DNA from: Salinivibrio costicola subsp. costicola ATCC 33508 = LMG 11651
GTDB lineage: Bacteria; Pseudomonadota; Gammaproteobacteria; Enterobacterales; Vibrionaceae
Direction: 5' to 3'
Assembly (NCBI GenBank): GCA_000565345.1
Contig: AQOF01000014.1
Location: 104-64,103, forward strand
Length of the DNA: 64,000 nt
The number at the start of each line of letters is the position of its first letter. The first letter of the stretch is position 1. The position numbers and the translations under genes were made by a program. The notes under the pieces are model-generated. The model worked only from the letters and a program-made list of their open reading frames with translations. It searched no databases and was not told the DNA's origin. Below, piece after piece: positions 60,671 to 64,000 of this stretch.

Positions 60671-61474
60671 TTAACTCGTTCGCGCACGCATAATCACGGG
60701 GCCATTTACCGTGGAGACTTGCTCAAGCGGGGTCGCAAACACCTCTGAAAGTTGGCGATCGGTTAACACCTGCCCAGGGCGCCCAGTGGCAACAAGGCGT
60801 CCCTGGTTAAGCAATAATACCTTATCGGCATGTACCAATGTCCGGTTGAGATCGTGATTCGCCATCACAATCGCAATGCCATAAGTTGCTGCCATCATGC
60901 TAATTTCTTGGTAGATGATTTCTTGTTGTGCCACATCAAGCCCAGTTGCCGGTTCATCCAGTAATAGCAGACACGCATGAGGGTTAAGTGACGGCAACAC
61001 TTGCAACAAAGCGCCGGCGAGACGAACACGTTGCCACTCTCCTCCGGACAAGCTATCAATGCGCCGATGGAGTTTATCGGAAACAGCTAAACGCGAGGCG
61101 ATATGATTCACCGCCTCATCACGTGCGCTGCCAGCCATTCGCTGTAAGCTTTGTCCTTGTAAGCTTGGTCTTGGTAAGCTATCAAGCACCAGATTAAGGT
61201 ATTCAAACACCCCCATGACGAACGCCGGACGTTGATGCTGCATCAGGTAGCCGCGCCACTGCGCCAATGTTTGCCGGGTTTGACCGCCGAGACGTTGGCT
61301 ATTGATCGCGATGTGACCAGCTTCTGGCATCTCTAATCCCGAGAGAAGCTGTAACAAGGTACTTTTGCCACTGCCATTAGGCCCAATTAAATGCACCACC
61401 TGCCCGGCTTCAACGGATAGGGAAAGGGGAAAAAGCCTCGGCGGCAAACTCACATCTTGCGCATGAACCACCAT
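60671..61474 (-). CDS. btuD: Vitamin B12 import ATPase BtuD
   Basis: The ATPase of the BtuCD cobalamin importer, 267 residues: Walker A GPNGSGKST, LSGGEWQRVRLAGAL, Walker B LLLLDEPATGLD, and an H-loop in MANHDLNRTL. The ATG at 61474 overlaps the btuC stop (TAATG), which is why I prefer it over an in-frame start at 61498. E. coli BtuD has 249 residues. Confidence 0.92.
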   Translation of the reverse strand: MVVHAQDVSLPPRLFPLSLSVEAGQVVHLIGPNGSGKSTLLQLLSGLEMPEAGHIAINSQRLGGQTRQTLAQWRGYLMQHQRPAFVMGVFEYLNLVLDSLPRPSLQGQSLQRMAGSARDEAVNHIASRLAVSDKLHRRIDSLSGGEWQRVRLAGALLQVLPSLNPHACLLLLDEPATGLDVAQQEIIYQEISMMAATYGIAIVMANHDLNRTLVHADKVLLLNQGRLVATGRPGQVLTDRQLSEVFATPLEQVSTVNGPVIMRARTS

Positions 61475-62471
61475 TACCCTACCCTCACTAACATCCAAAT
61501 AAACAAAGGTGCACCAATCACACTGGTTACCACGCCGACAGGTAACTCCGCCGAGGGAATAATAAGCCGTCCAATGGTATCCGCACAGACGAGCAATAAT
61601 GCGCCGGCAAGCGCCGACATTGGCAACAAGTAGCTATTACGGCTGCCCAACCATAAGCGCAAATAATGCGGCACAATTAGACCAATAAAGCCGATCACAC
61701 CGGCCGTCGCAACCGATACCCCAACCAGTATGCTCACGAGCACAATCAACTGCCAACGCAGCCGATGAGTATCAAGTCCCAATTGCTGTGCTTGTTGGTC
61801 GCCAAGCATGAGTTGATCGAGTTTTTGCCCGTAGCGCCATAATAGCGCAATACAAGGTAACGTTATCAATAATATCGCAACATGCTCTAAACGCATGCCC
61901 GATAGGGATCCCATTAACCAAACCATTAATTGGCGTAGGTTAAAGTCGGTGCTGAAATAAAATGCCAATGTCACTCCCGAGCCGGCTAAGATGCTCAGGC
62001 AACCCCCACCAATAAAATTCGGGACGTGGCTAATGCCCGGCGTGCCAACATTACCAATATCAAGGTAAAGGCACTGGCGCCTAGCATCGCAGCAATCGCC
62101 ATATGCGAGCTTGATGCCCACGTAGGTGCAAGCAGTAATAATAAGACGACCGCAATGCTCGCCCCACCGGAGATCCCAAGCACACCCGGCTCAGCCAAAG
62201 GATTACCCAGCAATACTTGCAAGCTGGCTCCCGCCATCGCCAGCGACGCTCCTATCAATAATGCAGCTAACACCCGAGGCAAACGCAGCTGGATCAGCAG
62301 TTGTTGCGCCAATGGCGAATCGGGCGCGAGCGGATTAATCCAGAGCTCTCCCACACTCAGCGCCGCGCCACTGGCTAACAACAAAAGACAGGAAAAAAGA
62401 CATAACGCGCGCCGCCAACGGATATGTTGGCGGGCGGTGAGTGATGACACTTGCATGGGTCGTTCGACCAT
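61474..62471 (-). CDS. btuC: Vitamin B12 import permease BtuC (frame broken once)
   Basis: The FecCD-family permease for cobalamin, about ten helices, with [41 protein letters not shown] near the start and [19 protein letters not shown] in the coupling region. The frame breaks near 62000-62007; one base restores [24 protein letters not shown]. The repaired protein is 332 residues. It lies 89 bp downstream of astE on the same strand. No cobalamin riboswitch is visible in that gap. Confidence 0.9.
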
Positions 62472-62560
62472 CTATTTAGCACATAATAATGCAATGTACT
62501 TTACCGACTGAATCAACGGTTGAAAAGCGCTAACGCCCAGCGTGTGGCAAGAGTACGCAA

Positions 62561-63591
62561 TTACGCTGATGTTGTATTCACATACAAGGGCTGGTCGGCA
62601 TCAGGGCGAAAAGGCGTGGCTAATAATCCAGCACGATGGCCAACCGGCACATTCGCATTGGGGAAGATCACGACCTCACCGTCTTGCTCAGCATGAATGC
62701 TCATGCCTTCATCCGTGGCTAAGCATTCACCTTGCTGAAACAGCGTAAAGTTCTTCGCCGAGGATGAAAACGTCAGCGCAAACTGCTCGGTGTGTTTCGT
62801 CAACGTGCGTGTTACTCGATAAAAACGCATGGGTGTCAGTGTCGAGGGCAACGCAGTCTCGCTAAGGAGCGTGCGTAATGTCTGATTAAGCGGTGCATAC
62901 TCACGCATGTCGTTCTCATACAGTGGCGCAACACGCCCCATTTCTAAGGTCGCCGCCAAGGCATCATGATGGTTGGCGCTGTACCAGCTGAATGTGGGGG
63001 ATGGCGATTGTGACAGAACACTCGCATCCATTTGCGCATCGTTGAGCAAGGCCGCCAGTGGGCGTACATCCGTCGCTTTAGACGTCGTGGGGATCACGCC
63101 AAACATATAGTGGAAAGAGTCGCGAATAGCGCTGTGTAAATCCAAGTGCCAACGCTGCATTGACGCGGCTGCGCCGCAAAAAAGTCACTGACTGCTTGCT
63201 GTAGCTGGTTTGCCAAGTGGTGTTCTTCGTTTTTTTCTTGATTCCAGCCACCAAAAAGACGGTTCAAGTTATCTTCAATAAACCGGGTATGGGCTTTAAT
63301 GGCTTCTGCATGACCAATAATGAGCAGTAACGGCACCGTCGGAATCAATGCGCCACTGAGAATATCGGCCAGCAACCCGTCAATCAGCTCAATCGGTGCG
63401 GTTTCATCGCCATGGATCCCCGCAGATAAGACCACGCAACGCGATACCGTGGGGTTGTCAGGTTGGATGCGCACCACACCGGGCATGTGGTGTGTGAAGG
63501 TCATAGACGACTGATGCCATTGGTCGGCTTGGAACGCGTGAGGCGCGGTCAGGGCGGCATCAATAAAGGCGCCTGGGCGTGCTGTCAGCAT
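62561..63591 (-). CDS. astE: Succinylglutamate desuccinylase AstE (frame broken once)
   Basis: The last enzyme of the arginine succinyltransferase pathway, a zinc carboxypeptidase-like protein that releases glutamate and succinate. Zinc and substrate motifs are SAGIHGDETAPIELID, NRLFGGW and WHLDLHSAIR; LEMGRVAPL carries the catalytic glutamate. The frame breaks near 63171-63176; one base restores FAAAAASMQRWHLDLH. The repaired protein is 343 residues. The other ast genes are not here, so astE stands apart from an astCADB operon. Confidence 0.88.
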
Positions 63592-63692
63592 AATGCTTCC
63601 TTTTATTACAACTAGACAACAAAACGTTACAACGAGATAACCAATAACCCCAGTGTTTTATCCTGACAATGTGATCATGTATAGACAAATTA

Positions 63693-63718
63693 AAAACCCG
63701 TGAACCAAAGGCACACGG
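63693..63718 (-). terminator. Probable terminator of ihfA
   Basis: Read on the minus strand, CCGTG (63718-63714) and CACGG (63702-63698) pair around an 11-base loop and are followed by GTTTTTAATTTG. The stem is short. Confidence 0.5.
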
Positions 63719-63761
63719 CTTTCTATTGTGGTGCTATCACCACCGACAAGTTGATGTAGGC

Positions 63762-64000
63762 TTACTTTTCAACTTCTGCATTTTCAACTCGTGCTTTAAG
63801 TTTTTGGCCGGGTCGAAAAGTGACAACACGACGCGCCGTGATCGGAATATCTTCCCCTGTTTTAGGGTTTCGACCGGGGCGTTGATTCTTGTCTCGCAAA
63901 TCAAAATTACCAAAACCGGACAGTTTGACTTGCTCGCCACTTTCAAGCGCTTTTCGTGCTTCTTCAAAAAACACTTCGACTGTATCCTTGGCGTCCCGTT
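63762..64000 (-). CDS. ihfA: Integration host factor alpha subunit (5' end off window)
   Basis: The alpha subunit of the DNA-bending protein IHF. The reverse frame is open from the right edge and reads [21 protein letters not shown], then [24 protein letters not shown], the beta-arm segment with the intercalating proline region, and ends [10 protein letters not shown]. About 20 N-terminal residues lie beyond 64000. btuC and btuD downstream match the E. coli ihfA-btuC-btuD order, with astE inserted here. Confidence 0.95.
   Translation of the reverse strand, partial: RDAKDTVEVFFEEARKALESGEQVKLSGFGNFDLRDKNQRPGRNPKTGEDIPITARRVVTFRPGQKLKARVENAEVEK

Noticed and set aside
62472..62560. Cobalamin riboswitch before btuC
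   Set aside because: The gap is only 89 bp and shows no B12-box-like sequence.
1..64000. Prophage, insertion sequence, integron, CRISPR array, tRNA or rRNA genes
   Set aside because: I saw no transposase, integrase, cas gene, regular spaced repeat, or cloverleaf/rRNA signature; gene order is conserved throughout.

Overview
This window looks like a stretch of chromosome 1 from a member of the Vibrionaceae; I cannot settle the genus (Vibrio, Grimontia or Salinivibrio would all fit). The reasons are the gene content and order: proQ-prc, pncB/pepN, gdhB-pyrD-zapC-rlmKL-uup-rmf-fabA-ycbZ-matP, a FIST/hybrid-kinase pair beside ccoNOQP-fixH-ccoI-ccoS-fnr-uspE-ttcA, potABCD-cobB, and ihfA-btuCD. Nearly everything is conserved core genome. 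I see no prophage, insertion sequence, integron, CRISPR array, tRNA or rRNA.

Layout. 1-6.2 kb: a truncated letA (yebS) behind an MsbA-type ABC exporter, then msrC, proQ and prc. 6.2-24.3 kb: a secreted hypothetical protein, pncB, pepN, a DUF2835 gene, the 1,607-residue NAD-glutamate dehydrogenase, pyrD, zapC, rlmKL, a glutaredoxin-like gene, uup, rmf and fabA. 24.3-31.8 kb: the Lon-like ycbZ, matP, a DUF3634 gene, a hybrid histidine kinase with a FIST-domain partner, and a small SDR-like gene. 32-42 kb: the cbb3 oxidase and its maturation genes, then fnr, uspE and ttcA. 42-48.6 kb: a DUF2987 gene, a membrane protein, potABCD and cobB. 48.7-55.2 kb: a DUF3581 gene, a D-lactate module (LysR regulator, lactate permease, dld) and a periplasmic-type ATP-dependent DNA ligase. 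55.3-64 kb: an L,D-transpeptidase-like protein, hrpA, a TerB protein, btuD/btuC, astE and partial ihfA.

How the genes work together. The 29-40 kb block is a respiration and signalling neighbourhood: a possible nitric-oxide sensor and its kinase lie next to the microaerobic oxidase, its copper and haem maturation genes and the oxygen regulator FNR. The matP region carries four perfect matS sites (GTGACRNYGTCAC) in under 5 kb and none in the other 59 kb, which places the window in the Ter macrodomain. The fabA promoter holds a perfect FabR-type palindrome exactly in its 17-bp spacer.

Main caution. Sixteen genes, many essential or near-essential, are interrupted by single-base frameshifts (about 19 events; all but one behave as a lost base, several in homopolymers). 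After restoring one base per event, the proteins regain normal family lengths. This pattern points to consensus errors in the sequence rather than gene decay, so I annotate each as one full-length CDS and mark where the frame breaks.
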